A stretch of 64,000 nucleotides of DNA from Virgibacillus ihumii (GCF_902726655.1 NZ_CACVAN010000001.1:868001-932000); one strand, 5' to 3'; numbered from the stretch's first letter, positions 26,879 through 38,690 are shown. The notes: generated by a model not told the origin, from the letters alone. Program-made: numbers and translations.

Positions 26879-27855
26879 CAGCTCCCCCTCCTTTTGATTG
26901 GTTTTTTATCTTTTTTGGAAGCTGTCTCTTCACGAATCTCACGTCCGGTTAGTTGCAAGAATACATCATTTAATGTAGGCCTGCGCAAGTTTACAGTGGT
27001 TATCTCAATCGAGAATTCTTTTACAAATTGAACTAAAAATGCATTGCCTTCATTCACTTGAAATGTAATTTTATCGTCAACTTCCTTGACTTCCACATTG
27101 TACCTTTGTTCTACTTCTGTTTTTGCTTTTTCGTTTTCGGTAGTTCTAAATTCAATGATATCCCCGCCTATTTGGGTCTTCAAATTCTCAGGGGTATCAA
27201 GTGCAATCACATCGCCATGATCCATCACGGCGATACGATCACAGATTTCCGCTTCGTCCATATAGTGTGTTGTCAAAAAGATCGTAATTCCGGCTTTTTT
27301 CTTTAAACGCAAAATATATTCCCATATATGATTCCTCGTTTGTGGATCGAGTCCAACAGTTGGTTCATCAAGAAAAAGAACCCTTGGATAATGAAGTAAT
27401 CCCCGCGCTATTTCCAACCTGCGTTTCATCCCTCCAGAATAAGTTTCAACAACTTGTTTGCGCTTTTCTGATAAATCCACTATTTCCAATACTTCTTTGA
27501 TTCGTTCCTCACGCTTTTCTTTAGGTACTTTATAAAACCTGCAGTGAAGCATCAGGTTTTCGTTTGCGGTCAGTTTTTCATCAAGTGTTGACTCCTGGAA
27601 AATTAGTCCGATGCTTTCCCGTACTTTATTTTTATCCGTAACAATATTATATCCATTGATTAATGCCTCACCACTTGTTGGCTTATTTATGGTTGATAGC
27701 ATGTTAATTGTCGTGCTTTTCCCTGCCCCATTTGGGCCGAGAAATCCAAAAATTTCACCATCGTCTACAGTAAAGTTTACCCCTTTGACGGCTTCAAAAT
27801 CTTTGTAACTTTTTTTAAGGTCATTAACTTCAACAATCTTAGTAATGTCATTCAC
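26878..27855 (-). CDS. ABC transporter ATP-binding protein (DrrA-like)
   Basis: ATPase of a Drr-type exporter: Walker A GFLGPNGAGKST, signature YSGGMKRRLEIARGL, Walker B VLFLDEPTVGLDPQ, switch His in LTTHYMDEAE, and a DrrA-type C-terminal domain ending in LRRPTLNDVFLQLTGREIRE. The start is unclear. The open frame reaches 27924, but homology begins at KIVEVNDLKKSY; the GTG at 27855 beside GAGGG is used here, and the ATG at 27894 is another option. Coupled to the permease. Confidence 0.92.
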   Translation of the reverse strand: MNDITKIVEVNDLKKSYKDFEAVKGVNFTVDDGEIFGFLGPNGAGKSTTINMLSTINKPTSGEALINGYNIVTDKNKVRESIGLIFQESTLDEKLTANENLMLHCRFYKVPKEKREERIKEVLEIVDLSEKRKQVVETYSGGMKRRLEIARGLLHYPRVLFLDEPTVGLDPQTRNHIWEYILRLKKKAGITIFLTTHYMDEAEICDRIAVMDHGDVIALDTPENLKTQIGGDIIEFRTTENEKAKTEVEQRYNVEVKEVDDKITFQVNEGNAFLVQFVKEFSIEITTVNLRRPTLNDVFLQLTGREIREETASKKDKKPIKRRGS

Positions 27856-27934
27856 CCCCTCGCCAACATCATTTCTTTGTAATAGTTCTTTCATCAGGAT
27901 TAAACCACTTGTGACTCGTTCCATATAAGAGATA

Positions 27935-27976
27935 TTGGCGCTATTCTTATTAGGGAAAAGCGCCCTTTAACAGAAG
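27935..27976 (+). repeat. Palindromic repeat copy 9 (good consensus copy)
   Basis: TTGGCGCTATTC arm, TTATTAGG loop, AAAAGCGCCC arm, TTTAACAGAAG tail, preceded by CATATAAGAGATA as in copy 8. Confidence 0.8.
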
Positions 27977-28138
27977 ACTTGATTTCAAGGTAATCTTAAC
28001 GACATTAATATCAAACTTCAGTTACTGCTCCCTTATATGTCCTAGTGACAGGGTTCTTACCATAGACCGCAAAGCACCATGATTTCAATGATTTCCCTAA
28101 TTTGAATATTCTTCTTTTATGATTTAAATACAATGCAA

Positions 28139-30754
<2,616 letters not shown>

Positions 30755-30844
30755 TTATTGTTCCTCACTGAAACATTTAACAAAAAGAGGCATTAGCCAT
30801 CGAAGCGACAACTTCGCATAAATAATACTAATAGTTAATAAAAT

Positions 30845-30892
30845 TAAAAAAAGACTAAAAATTCTTGATTAAACATGGTATAATTAAATTAG
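30845..30892. promoter_or_regulatory. Conserved promoter-like element, copy 2
   Basis: AAAAAAAGACTAAAAATT and ATGGTATAATTAAATTAG match the elements at 8857 and 47340. It lies ~110 bp upstream of rph. Confidence 0.35.
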
Positions 30893-31002
30893 AGAAAGGG
30901 GTCAGTTACTGATTATTTATCGTAAACCGTCCGTTTTTGTAACAAATCCCACAGAACTATCCTACCTATAAAATTGATAAAACAATTTCGTGAGTGAAAG
31001 AC

Positions 31003-31044
31003 GGGCGCAAACATTTATTCTAGGATTTACGCCCATTTCATAAA
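31003..31044 (+). repeat. Palindromic repeat copy 10
   Basis: GGGCGCAAAC arm, TTATTCTA loop, GATTTACGCCC arm, ATTTCATAAA tail. Between rph and the ricin-fold gene. Confidence 0.7.
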
Positions 31045-31180
31045 TAAACCAAAACCATCCTATATTGAGTTGATTTCTCCAAGGGTATCGCTAGTCACAA
31101 TTTATACTAAGGGTTAGAAGAAATTTATCTTACAAATTTATTTAATCCCACGAGCTATAGAGCCTGTCAAATCCTCTACA

Positions 31181-31621
31181 TCAGTAAAACCTCTGGCTCG
31201 GTTGATTATTACACGTATGTGTACTGAGACCATAGTAAAAGGTGTCCTGAATACATTTACCAGTTTGCTCATTCTTGAACGATATTGTCCCATCAGAGTG
31301 TCTAATGACCCACCAACTCTGGTATTCACTTTTGTTTCTTGGGTATGTTCGGAGCCCGTGAGCACTGTGGTCTAAAGCATAACCCCCAATCGATAACTCT
31401 ACTGTACCGTCATTCCAATGATGAACATTCCAGTAATCTGGGATAGCGCTAGCATAGGCTGGTAAAATCCCATAATCCCCAGATATATAACGTCCAGTTT
31501 TTAAATTATTGAAAGTCTGAAAACTATCAGCAGATACGGGAAAAGCGGTAGACCACATAACTATTACCGTCGCAAATACTGCTACAACACCGCGAATGAA
31601 TGTTTTCCAATTGATTCTCAT
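31181..31621 (-). CDS. Secreted ricin-type beta-trefoil (lectin-like) protein
   Basis: 146-aa protein with a signal peptide (VVAVFATVIVMWSTAFPVSA, cleavage after SADS likely). The mature part has trefoil-type repeats: NLKTGRYISGDYG, SEYQSWWVIRHSDGTISFKN and TGKCIQDTFYYG with a Cys pair. It ends QRFY, a little short of a full trefoil, so the C-terminus may be slightly truncated. Likely binds sugars outside the cell. Confidence 0.65.
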   Translation of the reverse strand: MRINWKTFIRGVVAVFATVIVMWSTAFPVSADSFQTFNNLKTGRYISGDYGILPAYASAIPDYWNVHHWNDGTVELSIGGYALDHSAHGLRTYPRNKSEYQSWWVIRHSDGTISFKNEQTGKCIQDTFYYGLSTHTCNNQPSQRFY

Positions 31622-31692
31622 TATCTATCATCTCCTTTGCTTAATTTTGGGCATTGCCAATAACCCCTCATATGTGATGTGCTTATTACTTT

Positions 31693-32058
31693 TTATGAAA
31701 GAAAGCTCTGTAATTCAGAAAAGTTAAGTGTGCTCAATATGATGGAAATAACCATCAATACGAACGCAGGTGCTGTTTTACTAAAAGAATCCTTTACTCT
31801 GATGTGCGTAATCATGCCAACCAGCATGGTGACTGCAAACCATAATCCTGCTATGACCACAACCCCCGGTAACCAAAAGCCAATAATCAATCCTGCGGCA
31901 CCAACTATCTCTACCCAGCCCGTTACTAACCGGAGCCACTGGGGAAGCTTAAGATCCTTAAATATATCAACCTGCAGCTCATGACCCATTATTTTCTGTA
32001 TCCCGAGACTTAAAAATAATACAGCCAGAATACCTTGTAACACAAATGAGGTAATCAA
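31693..32058 (-). CDS. DoxX-family membrane protein
   Basis: 121-aa protein with four hydrophobic helices. DoxX-like features are the N-terminal ILAVLFLSLGIQKI followed by RLVTGWVEIVGAAGLIIG. The start is taken as the TTG at 32058, six bases after GGAGGG; the frame opens a few codons earlier. DoxX proteins are linked to thiol/oxidative stress, but the role here is unknown. Confidence 0.8.
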   Translation of the reverse strand: MITSFVLQGILAVLFLSLGIQKIMGHELQVDIFKDLKLPQWLRLVTGWVEIVGAAGLIIGFWLPGVVVIAGLWFAVTMLVGMITHIRVKDSFSKTAPAFVLMVISIILSTLNFSELQSFLS

Positions 32059-32099
32059 AATAATCCCTCCATACAATTTAAGTAATAATTTTCAACAGA

Positions 32100-32774
32100 T
32101 TATATCTCTCCAATTTTTTCCGCTGTTATAATGGAAAGTAAAACACTGAGAATTCCCAGTACACACAGCACTGCAAGAACTAGATCAAGATTAAGGTTAA
32201 CCATTGGTGCGAGATTGGATTGCATCAGAACAATCGCGCAAATCACGTTTGGGACTGTCGCTCTTTTCCAAATCCCTAAATAAAAAAGCGGGATAAAACT
32301 AATCAAGGTGATCATCAATGAACGAAAAATCATCTGACTAAAAAACGTGATTAAGTCTGAACGAGTCGGCTCACCATTTATAATCGGTTGCACCTGATCA
32401 ATTACATACGTGACAGTACCTGTTAATAAATAAGAAGTCATTGTAAGAAGAAATACAAACATCGTGATAAACAATATTTTCACCGCAAACAGTTTTTGCC
32501 GGCTTATCGGATAGCTAAAGGATAGAGAAATGGTTTTATTTTTATATTCATCAATAAAAACCTGGCTAATCAAGGAGGCTCCAAATAAGATAAACCCCAC
32601 TTGACACGCCAAAATCAGATCAATGACTGTAGCATAGCTCCGGCCAAAATCAGCACTGACGAATTCTATAAAAAACACAGGCAAAAACAATGGTATGAGA
32701 GAATAGATAATCACTTCAACTATCACCGATTTTTGTTTTAGCTTTTGCCATTCTAATCGCATTAATTTAATCAT
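32100..32774 (-). CDS. ABC-2 permease of a bacitracin/lantibiotic-type transporter
   Basis: 224-aa membrane protein with six helices, matching BcrB/LanE-like permeases (EWQKLKQKS start, ISLSFSYPISRQKLFAVKI). The ATG at 32774 has GGAAG upstream and overlaps the ATPase gene end by 8 bp. It works with the ATPase encoded upstream and is probably induced by the adjacent two-component system, as in bacitracin or lantibiotic detoxification modules. Confidence 0.88.
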   Translation of the reverse strand: MIKLMRLEWQKLKQKSVIVEVIIYSLIPLFLPVFFIEFVSADFGRSYATVIDLILACQVGFILFGASLISQVFIDEYKNKTISLSFSYPISRQKLFAVKILFITMFVFLLTMTSYLLTGTVTYVIDQVQPIINGEPTRSDLITFFSQMIFRSLMITLISFIPLFYLGIWKRATVPNVICAIVLMQSNLAPMVNLNLDLVLAVLCVLGILSVLLSIITAEKIGEI

Positions 32775-33690
32775 CCGCATCACTTCCATTAATTTGCTGA
32801 TAAAAATAGTCCTCTAATGAGTTGGAATGTTTCCGTATTTCTTCAATTGCAATATCATGAAAAATAAGCACTCTCGAAATATCGCTTTGGGTATACGCCG
32901 TATCATAAACCCGAATTGTATGATCTTGGATGATTTTCATATTCGAAATATGGAGGTCTTTTTCGAGTAAATAAACGGCTTGCTTCACATCCGACACTAC
33001 AAGCTCGATATAATCAGAACGCTCTTTTCGAATATCTTCCAGAGTAATCTCATTTAATAATTTTCCATGATGAATCACACCAACTCTGTCAACAACCTGT
33101 TCCAATTCTCCTAATATGTGGCTTGAAAGAACAAAGGTCATCCCATATTCCTTATTGAGCATCCGAATTAAATGACGCATGTCTTTAATCCCGATCGGGT
33201 CCAGCCCGTTTGTCGGTTCGTCTAAAATAATTAGTTCTGGTTTTGTTATGATCGCTCTCGCAATTCCGAGTCGTTGCTTCATGCCAAGCGAAAAATCCTT
33301 CACGATATGGTCTTCAATTCCTTTTAAATTCACCAATTTTAACGCTTGTTCCATGTCGTGTTCGTCATAAAACCCTAGATACTCACAATGCAGTTTCAAG
33401 TTTTCGAACGCAGTTAAATGTTCAAAAAAGACCGGATATTCAATAATGTTTCCGACTCTTGCCAATACAGACTTCGATTTTTCTGTAAGCTTCTCATTAA
33501 ATAATAAAACTTCTCCTTTTGATGGCCGTGTAACACCCGTAAGCATTTTTAAAATCGTAGTCTTACCAGCACCATTTTGGCCGAGAAATCCGTAAACTTC
33601 TCCTTTCTTAATATGAATGTTAATATCGGACACAAGTTCCTTCCCTTTGGCTTTTTTCGTCAGGTTATTCGTTTGAATGATGTAATCCAT
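32767..33690 (-). CDS. ABC ATPase of a bacitracin/lantibiotic-type transporter
   Basis: 307-aa ATPase: Walker A GFLGQNGAGKTT, signature FSLGMKQRLGIARAI, Walker B LIILDEPTNGLDPIG, switch His SSHILGELE. The C-terminal ~90 residues are BcrA-like. GAGAGGGG precedes the ATG. A decayed copy of its promoter and first ~75 codons lies at 22510-22880. The two-component genes are immediately upstream on the same strand. Confidence 0.92.
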   Translation of the reverse strand: MDYIIQTNNLTKKAKGKELVSDINIHIKKGEVYGFLGQNGAGKTTILKMLTGVTRPSKGEVLLFNEKLTEKSKSVLARVGNIIEYPVFFEHLTAFENLKLHCEYLGFYDEHDMEQALKLVNLKGIEDHIVKDFSLGMKQRLGIARAIITKPELIILDEPTNGLDPIGIKDMRHLIRMLNKEYGMTFVLSSHILGELEQVVDRVGVIHHGKLLNEITLEDIRKERSDYIELVVSDVKQAVYLLEKDLHISNMKIIQDHTIRVYDTAYTQSDISRVLIFHDIAIEEIRKHSNSLEDYFYQQINGSDADD

Positions 33691-33720
33691 AATTGAATCC
33701 CCTCTCAGCTATCTAACATT

Positions 33721-33773
33721 ATTATAATGATTAAAAATAACTTTTTTCTTTCTTATTCCTTACAAATTTCTTA
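33721..33773 (-). promoter_or_regulatory. Likely response-regulator-controlled promoter of the ABC operon
   Basis: A TATAAT -10 (33721-33726) has no good -35, but about 20 bp upstream lie TAAGAAA and TAAGGAA spaced 11 bp, plus a third TAAGAAA. Direct repeats at one helical turn are typical OmpR-family binding sites. The decayed copy near 22800 has this spacing shortened by three bases. Confidence 0.45.
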
Positions 33774-33850
33774 AGTTTACGTCGATTATTAGAAAACTTG
33801 GTTGTCACCAAGCCTTTAAGTGACAGCCATAGTTGCACTTATGCAGTAAG

Positions 33851-33884
33851 AAAGGATTTTATACTTTCTTACTGCCAAAAAAGA
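33851..33884. repeat. Inverted repeat between kinase gene and ABC operon
   Basis: GCAGTAAGAAAGG and CTTTCTTACTGC form a 12-bp stem. On the minus strand it follows the kinase stop, but no T-run follows, so it is at best a weak terminator. Confidence 0.4.
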
Positions 33885-33917
33885 GGTTGTTCTTGATGAA
33901 CACCCCTTTGGAAATTT

Positions 33918-34853
33918 CTAATACGTTATTCGTTTAAAAACACAGGTAAATACTGTTTTTTCATACGGCTTGCTGCTTAATTGAATCTTACCTTTCATCG
34001 CTTCCGTTAAGCGTTTGGTAATGCTTAGGCCAAGACCACTTCCTTGAAATTCAGGATTTCTCGCATCATCCAGCGTATATAGCCTTTCGAATACGCGATC
34101 AATATGTACTTCAGCAATTCCTTTACCACGATCCCAAATATCAATGGCGATATTTTCGCCTTCTACTCGAATGGTTAACCCAAATATGCCACCATCTCTT
34201 CCATAACGAATCGCATTTGAAATGAGGTTGCTCAGAATCTGATTCAGCGCATTCTTATTACCAAGAATAAAGTAATCCTGTTCTGGAATATCAACCTCTA
34301 CTTGAAGACCTTTTGATTGCATTAAATGATAAAACTCCAATACGTTCTTCCGGCAAATTTCGTTGATTGATAACCGACCCATTGGAAAATCAACATCACC
34401 CGACTCCAGTTTGACAAGGTCAAAAAATTGGTTCATTAAACCGATGACACTGATTGTTTTTTCATGAAGGCGAGCAACGACCTCACTTTGCTCTTCTTTC
34501 GACATCTTGTCATCCTGTTTTAACTTTTCAACATATCCCAGAATAACAGTTAGAGGCGTTTTTAAATCGTGCGACATATTGGAAAGCATTTTTCTCATAT
34601 TTTCTTTTGTTCTAACGGAATCGGCAAACACCTTTTGGTTATAGTTTAAAAGACGATTCACTTGAATGAGCAGCTGCTGAGCAGCATGTTGATTCGTTTG
34701 CATGAACACTTTTTCAGCTGTTTCTTGCTCAATGATACGAGATAATTTATCACGAATCTCATAGAGTTCACGATTTGTTTTTTGCCTTGAAAAAAATTGC
34801 AATCCGATAACAAGCAACAAAGTAAATATCATAGCAATAAATAAAAAATTCAT
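33918..34853 (-). CDS. Sensor histidine kinase
   Basis: 311-aa kinase with a single N-terminal helix (FLFIAMIFTLLLVIGL), no extracellular domain, a HAMP-like coiled stretch, the H-box MSHDLKTPLTVILGY, N-box NQILSNLISNAIRYG and G-boxes DRGKGI and GSGLGLSITKRL. Such intramembrane-type kinases sit with BcrAB/LanFEG-like transporters and sense cell-wall drugs. Its start is 2 bp from the response regulator stop. Confidence 0.92.
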   Translation of the reverse strand: MNFLFIAMIFTLLLVIGLQFFSRQKTNRELYEIRDKLSRIIEQETAEKVFMQTNQHAAQQLLIQVNRLLNYNQKVFADSVRTKENMRKMLSNMSHDLKTPLTVILGYVEKLKQDDKMSKEEQSEVVARLHEKTISVIGLMNQFFDLVKLESGDVDFPMGRLSINEICRKNVLEFYHLMQSKGLQVEVDIPEQDYFILGNKNALNQILSNLISNAIRYGRDGGIFGLTIRVEGENIAIDIWDRGKGIAEVHIDRVFERLYTLDDARNPEFQGSGLGLSITKRLTEAMKGKIQLSSKPYEKTVFTCVFKRITY

Positions 34854-34855
34854 AC

Positions 34856-35551
34856 TTACTCCCCTAATTTATAGCCAATTCCCCAAATTGTTCGTATATA
34901 CAGCGGGTTAGATGGGTCCCCTTCAATCTTTTCCCGAAGCCTTCTAATATGGACATTTAGGACATTTTCATTGCCATAATAATCATCTTCCCATATCAAC
35001 TGATACATTTGTTCTTTCGTGAAAACCCTGCTTTGATTCTGCATAAACAGCTTTAAAATATGAAATTCCTTCGATGTGAGCTGTATACTTTTCCCGTTTA
35101 CTTGTGCAGAAAAAGTATCTAAATCAAGAGTCAATGCTTTAAATTGAATTATATTTGAGTAGGAATCCGCTACTTCAGGAAGATACTGTGTAGCTCTTCG
35201 AATAGCAGCATGAACCCTGGCTGTTAATTCCATAACAGAAAATGGTTTGCTAATATAATCATCTGCACCGAAACCGAGACCTAACGTTTTATCAACGTCA
35301 CTTTCTTTTGCTGAGATAATTAGTACCGGAACAAAGCTTGTCTCTCTAATTCTCTTCAAAAAATCCATGCCATTGAGCTTTGGAAGCATTAAATCAAGCA
35401 ATACCAGATCAACTGGTTTATTTTCAAAGAACTGAAGTGCCTTCTCTCCGTCAAAAGCAGTGAACACTGTGAAATTTTCCTGTTCTAAATGACTTGTAAC
35501 GAGTTCACTTATTTCCTTGTCATCTTCTACAATCAATATCTTTTTTTGCAT
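34856..35551 (-). CDS. OmpR-family response regulator
   Basis: 231-aa regulator: receiver domain with EDD, the phospho-Asp in VDLVLLDLMLPK, the Lys in FGADDYISKPF, and a winged helix (LTSKEFHILKLFMQNQSRVFTKEQM, NVHIRRLREKIEGDP, TIWGIGYKLGE). First gene of the two-component pair. GAGG lies ~15 bases before the ATG, farther than usual, and the upstream DNA is a VOC-gene fragment, so the leader may have been rebuilt by rearrangement. Confidence 0.94.
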   Translation of the reverse strand: MQKKILIVEDDKEISELVTSHLEQENFTVFTAFDGEKALQFFENKPVDLVLLDLMLPKLNGMDFLKRIRETSFVPVLIISAKESDVDKTLGLGFGADDYISKPFSVMELTARVHAAIRRATQYLPEVADSYSNIIQFKALTLDLDTFSAQVNGKSIQLTSKEFHILKLFMQNQSRVFTKEQMYQLIWEDDYYGNENVLNVHIRRLREKIEGDPSNPLYIRTIWGIGYKLGE

Positions 35552-35661
35552 AATAAAACGTCCATTCCTCTGTGATCAAGTCCAAGTACTTCGTTGTAGA
35601 AGTGATTTGCTTTGGTAATATCAGATGTATTCACCTTGGTAACAATTCGTTTAACCTTCAT
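35552..35661 (-). pseudogene. VOC-family protein, 5' fragment
   Basis: A good GGAGG and ATG open a frame MKVKRIVTKVNTSDITKANH and FYNEVLGLD, the first beta-alpha unit of a VOC protein. It then runs into the response regulator start. About 35 codons survive; the rest was lost where the two-component genes begin. Confidence 0.6.
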
Positions 35662-35770
35662 TCTTACCACCTCCAATTGCTATTAGTTTCTACAACCCGT
35701 ACTAATAATCCTTGTTAAATATCGAATTTTATTTAAACGTCTAATTCAATTAAGTGTGGCTCATATACAA

Positions 35771-35800
35771 AAAAGACAATCGCAACAACCCGCGATCGCC
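35771..35800 (-). terminator. Terminator after the small basic protein gene
   Basis: GGCGATCGC pairs (two G-U) with GCGATTGTC on the minus strand, followed by TTTTTTG. It directly follows the stop of the 40-aa gene. Confidence 0.65.
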
Positions 35801-35923
35801 TTACTTCGATTTCCTTTTCCTCTTTTCAATTTCCTTTTTGATCATCGGTAAACCTTTCTCTTTAATCGCCTTTCTAACTTTAGGGTTGTTCAGCAGTTTT
35901 GCAACCTTCGCCAATTTTGACAT
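35801..35923 (-). CDS. Small basic protein, 40 aa, unknown
   Basis: Lys-rich peptide starting MSKLAKVAKLLNNPKVRKAI and ending in EIEKRKRKSK, about 40% Lys/Arg, one predicted amphipathic helix. GGAGG is 12 bases before the ATG and a terminator follows directly, so it looks like a real one-gene unit. No family recognised. Confidence 0.55.
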   Translation of the reverse strand: MSKLAKVAKLLNNPKVRKAIKEKGLPMIKKEIEKRKRKSK

Positions 35924-36058
35924 GGTTCGTTTCTACCTCCATATTTATCATTACAAGAGAAACATATATTTCATTCAGTCTTTATTGTAATCCATTACCT
36001 GACCAATATAAAAATATTCCCCTTACTGCTCAGGATTGAAGATGTGTATCAAAAATGT

Positions 36059-36094
36059 AAAAAAACCAGGTTCTGGATGAAGCCTGGTTTTTTT
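36059..36094. terminator. Strong bidirectional terminator
   Basis: AAAAAACCAGG and CCTGGTTTTTTT form a stem with A/T tracts on both sides. It lies just after the lipoprotein stop. Confidence 0.85.
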
Positions 36095-36100
36095 GAGACT

Positions 36101-36868
36101 TTATAGATTTATTGTGACATCCGCCTTTTCACGTAGCTGACCAACAATCTTTTGTTGTGCTTTAATTTCTTTTTGTCTTTTAACCTGTTTTTTTAAATCT
36201 GATTTCATATCGTTATAAGAAGGGATGTCTCCCCCTTTATCTCCTTTTTTCTTGTTCATTTGTTTTTGCTGGGATTTATACTGATCATAGAGTTTCTTCA
36301 GCTCTTTCTCTGTAGGTTTGATATCACCCGACTCATCAGCAATCAGCTTGTCCACTTTTATAATCTGTTCAACCTGGGACATGACTTCTTTCTTCTTCAT
36401 GCCTTGTTTTTTCAAAGCAGATAAAAACTTATCTTTTGACTTAAGCTGATTTTGTTTAGCCAATTCCTTCAATTTTTTATCAATCTCTTTTTGTGAAACT
36501 TGATAATCACGATTATTCGCTTCCTGTTTGAGCAGTTCGGAGCCCACCATGCTTTCTGCCGTCTTTTTTTTCAATTTATCCTGATCCAGTTTCTGTCCAC
36601 TCATCTTGGCTTGCATGGCCATCCGCTGAAACTGACCTTTGTAAATGTCTTCAAATTCTTTTTTAGTTATTTTTTCTCCATTTACCTTTGCAACAACGTC
36701 AGGAACATCTTTCAAATCGGGTTTAGGCTGTTTTTGCTGTTGGGATGCTTGTTCACCTTGACCTTCTCCAGAGCCCTTTTCACCATTGTTGTCTTTAGAT
36801 TCACCGCCGCAAGCTGCCATTACCAAAGCCAGAGCCAGCGCCATTACTATCACTGTTAACTTCTTCAT
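36101..36868 (-). CDS. SurA/PrsA-like N-terminal-domain lipoprotein
   Basis: 255-aa lipoprotein. The signal peptide ends in the lipobox VMAACG, so it is anchored outside the membrane.  A Gly/Glu/Gln-rich linker follows, then a SurA-N-type helical chaperone domain (VVAKVNGEKITKKEFEDIYKG, SELLKQEA). No PPIase domain is visible, unlike PrsA, so it may be a holdase for secreted proteins. The ATG at 36868 has GAGGG ten bases upstream. Confidence 0.82.
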   Translation of the reverse strand: MKKLTVIVMALALALVMAACGGESKDNNGEKGSGEGQGEQASQQQKQPKPDLKDVPDVVAKVNGEKITKKEFEDIYKGQFQRMAMQAKMSGQKLDQDKLKKKTAESMVGSELLKQEANNRDYQVSQKEIDKKLKELAKQNQLKSKDKFLSALKKQGMKKKEVMSQVEQIIKVDKLIADESGDIKPTEKELKKLYDQYKSQQKQMNKKKGDKGGDIPSYNDMKSDLKKQVKRQKEIKAQQKIVGQLREKADVTINL

Positions 36869-37268
36869 AAAATACTTTCCCTCACTTCCGATCATTGTTA
36901 ATTCATTCAAACATATTTTATGTGGATAGAGCAAGTTTTATTATACGAAGATATTTTATGTACATCCCATGATGACAGCATTTATAGGCATGATTAACAT
37001 TTCATTTACACATTCAGATCTGATTTACTAACATTTGCCACATTTCCGGTAATTTTAGAAAAGGGATTGAAGAACTCTTTTATAAATGATCATCAATCAA
37101 AATGGGTTTCCAAACATTTTAAAACTAGTAAAAACTATTATCGCTATTCCAAGTACTATTACTATTAAGGTCAAAGGCTTTTAATTCACTCAACAAACTG
37201 GACCTGCAATGGCAATTGTGCGTGCTATCTAAACATGCTCATAGCAAGCTGTTTTCATAGTTTTTATT

Positions 37269-37373
37269 TTATCTTTCTTTGCGGAAAAAGAGATAAAAAC
37301 TGATTTCAAATATAAGAAATGCTACAACAAAGCTGCCGAGCAAGAAAAATGGACTGCTAAAACAGTCCAGCAA
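37269..37373 (-). CDS. Possible 34-aa single-helix membrane peptide
   Basis: A short frame from TTG gives DCFSSPFFLLGSFVVAF, then LIFEISFYLFFRKER: one membrane helix with a basic end. The ribosome site is weak (AAGGG about 16 bases away). Kept because of its protein-like composition; function unknown. The rest of 36869-37446 shows no other gene. Confidence 0.3.
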   Translation of the reverse strand: MLDCFSSPFFLLGSFVVAFLIFEISFYLFFRKER

Positions 37374-37446
37374 TGTTCAATTCTTGCACCCTTTGAACTG
37401 TTAATATATTCTTGTCCCGTTTTATATGTTGGTTAAGTTACAAATT

Positions 37447-38475
37447 TCAATCTCCATAATCCACAGTATTTCGAAAACTAATTATCGGTTTGACAATGTC
37501 TCCTTGAATCGGTTCCTTTCCACTTTTAAATTGTATACGAACTGAATTTCCCTCTGAAAAATCAGGAGAATCCATTACTTGGAAGTGAATATGAGGTTCA
37601 CTGGAGTTTCCTGAATTACCACATATCCCCAGCACTTCTCCTCTTTCAACATAGTCTCCTACATTAACTGAAATGGAATGTTCCTTGAGATGTGCAAGCA
37701 GACTATACTCTCCATTTTCGTGTTCTATAATCACATGATTTCCCAGAGGTTGCTTGGCATTCATTTCTCCCGGAATGTTATCTTTAACATCTTCAACTAC
37801 CTGTATTACTTTACCATCGGCTGGAGCGGCAACTTCTTCCCCGAAAGCATAGTAATGTTTATTTTTTTTAGGATTTCCATGATGAGTCCTGCCGTTTTTC
37901 ATCATCACTAAATCATAAGCATATCTTTGATTGCCTGATAAATAGTGATAATTAATCAATTGATTTGTCCCTCCCCAGAAGACCATCCAATTTACTTTGA
38001 CAGGCATCGTATACTCATTGTTTGTATAAATTCGATCCGTCTTAGGAAAAGACATTAAAGGGACTAACTGAAGAGCTTGAATGATACCATGTTTATCAAA
38101 AACAACTTGAATCCCCTTTGTTTTCTTTGCAGTGACCCAAACATACCGTCTCACATGTTTATCAATAGATAATCTAGTTTGCAGTTCATAACTTTTTACT
38201 TCCTGATTGAAAGAGTCGGCCAGTTTTTCAAATTTGGAAAATGAAACACTCCGCCTAAACTCTTCACTCGTTTGCTGATAAATCTTAGAGAAATGCTCTT
38301 GCAAAAAATAGGCACCGAATTCCTCCGGTAAGATTCTGTATTTTTTCTTGATGAATTTTTCCTGGCCAGTTATAATTTCTCCACTTTGTCCCCAATTCAC
38401 AGGCTGTCCGGATACTACCGAAAAGGGAAGCAAACTGACAGCAACCAATACAAGCAAGCTTCTTTTTAGCTTCAA
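37447..38475 (-). CDS. Secreted M23-family metallopeptidase
   Basis: 342-aa protein with signal peptide (LLVLVAVSLLPFSVVSG), an N-terminal DUF3887-like region (~60-140) and a C-terminal LytM/M23 domain (GKVIQVVEDVKDN, GNHVIIEHENGEYSLLAHLKE, EPHIHFQVM). Zinc ligands include Asp in YAYDLV and the HIHF histidines; the first His of the usual HxxxD is Tyr-like here, so activity is not certain. Start taken as the TTG at 38475, nine bases after AAGGGTG. A 37-aa peptide gene lies 27 bp upstream. Confidence 0.82.
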   Translation of the reverse strand: MKLKRSLLVLVAVSLLPFSVVSGQPVNWGQSGEIITGQEKFIKKKYRILPEEFGAYFLQEHFSKIYQQTSEEFRRSVSFSKFEKLADSFNQEVKSYELQTRLSIDKHVRRYVWVTAKKTKGIQVVFDKHGIIQALQLVPLMSFPKTDRIYTNNEYTMPVKVNWMVFWGGTNQLINYHYLSGNQRYAYDLVMMKNGRTHHGNPKKNKHYYAFGEEVAAPADGKVIQVVEDVKDNIPGEMNAKQPLGNHVIIEHENGEYSLLAHLKEHSISVNVGDYVERGEVLGICGNSGNSSEPHIHFQVMDSPDFSEGNSVRIQFKSGKEPIQGDIVKPIISFRNTVDYGD

Positions 38476-38502
38476 GAAAAACATCACCCTTCTTTAACTC
38501 TT

Positions 38503-38616
38503 TTACGGTATATACGATTTAAATTTGAAAAAAGTTCCATTTAGTTTCGATTCTTCTAGCATAAAGCCTGCTAACACTACAATAACTACTGATAAAATAA
38601 CTTTTGGTATCTTCAA
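38503..38616 (-). CDS. Small 37-aa peptide upstream of the M23 gene
   Basis: TTG start nine bases after GGGAGG. The product has one hydrophobic segment (VILSVVIVVLAGFML) and a polar tail (EESKLNGTFFKFKSYIP), like a tiny secreted or membrane peptide. Close coupling with the M23 peptidase suggests cotranscription. Not recognised. Confidence 0.5.
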   Translation of the reverse strand: MKIPKVILSVVIVVLAGFMLEESKLNGTFFKFKSYIP

Positions 38617-38650
38617 AATAACCTACCTCCCACAATTTTCCCTACTCAGA

Positions 38651-38690
38651 AGAACACACTTATTAGGTTAGCGCGCCCGTTTGTGTTAAG
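38651..38690 (+). repeat. Palindromic repeat copy 11
   Basis: ACACAC left arm, TTATTAGG loop, TTAGCGCGCCCG right arm, TTTGTGTTAAG tail. Between the peptide gene and the T-box. Confidence 0.7.
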
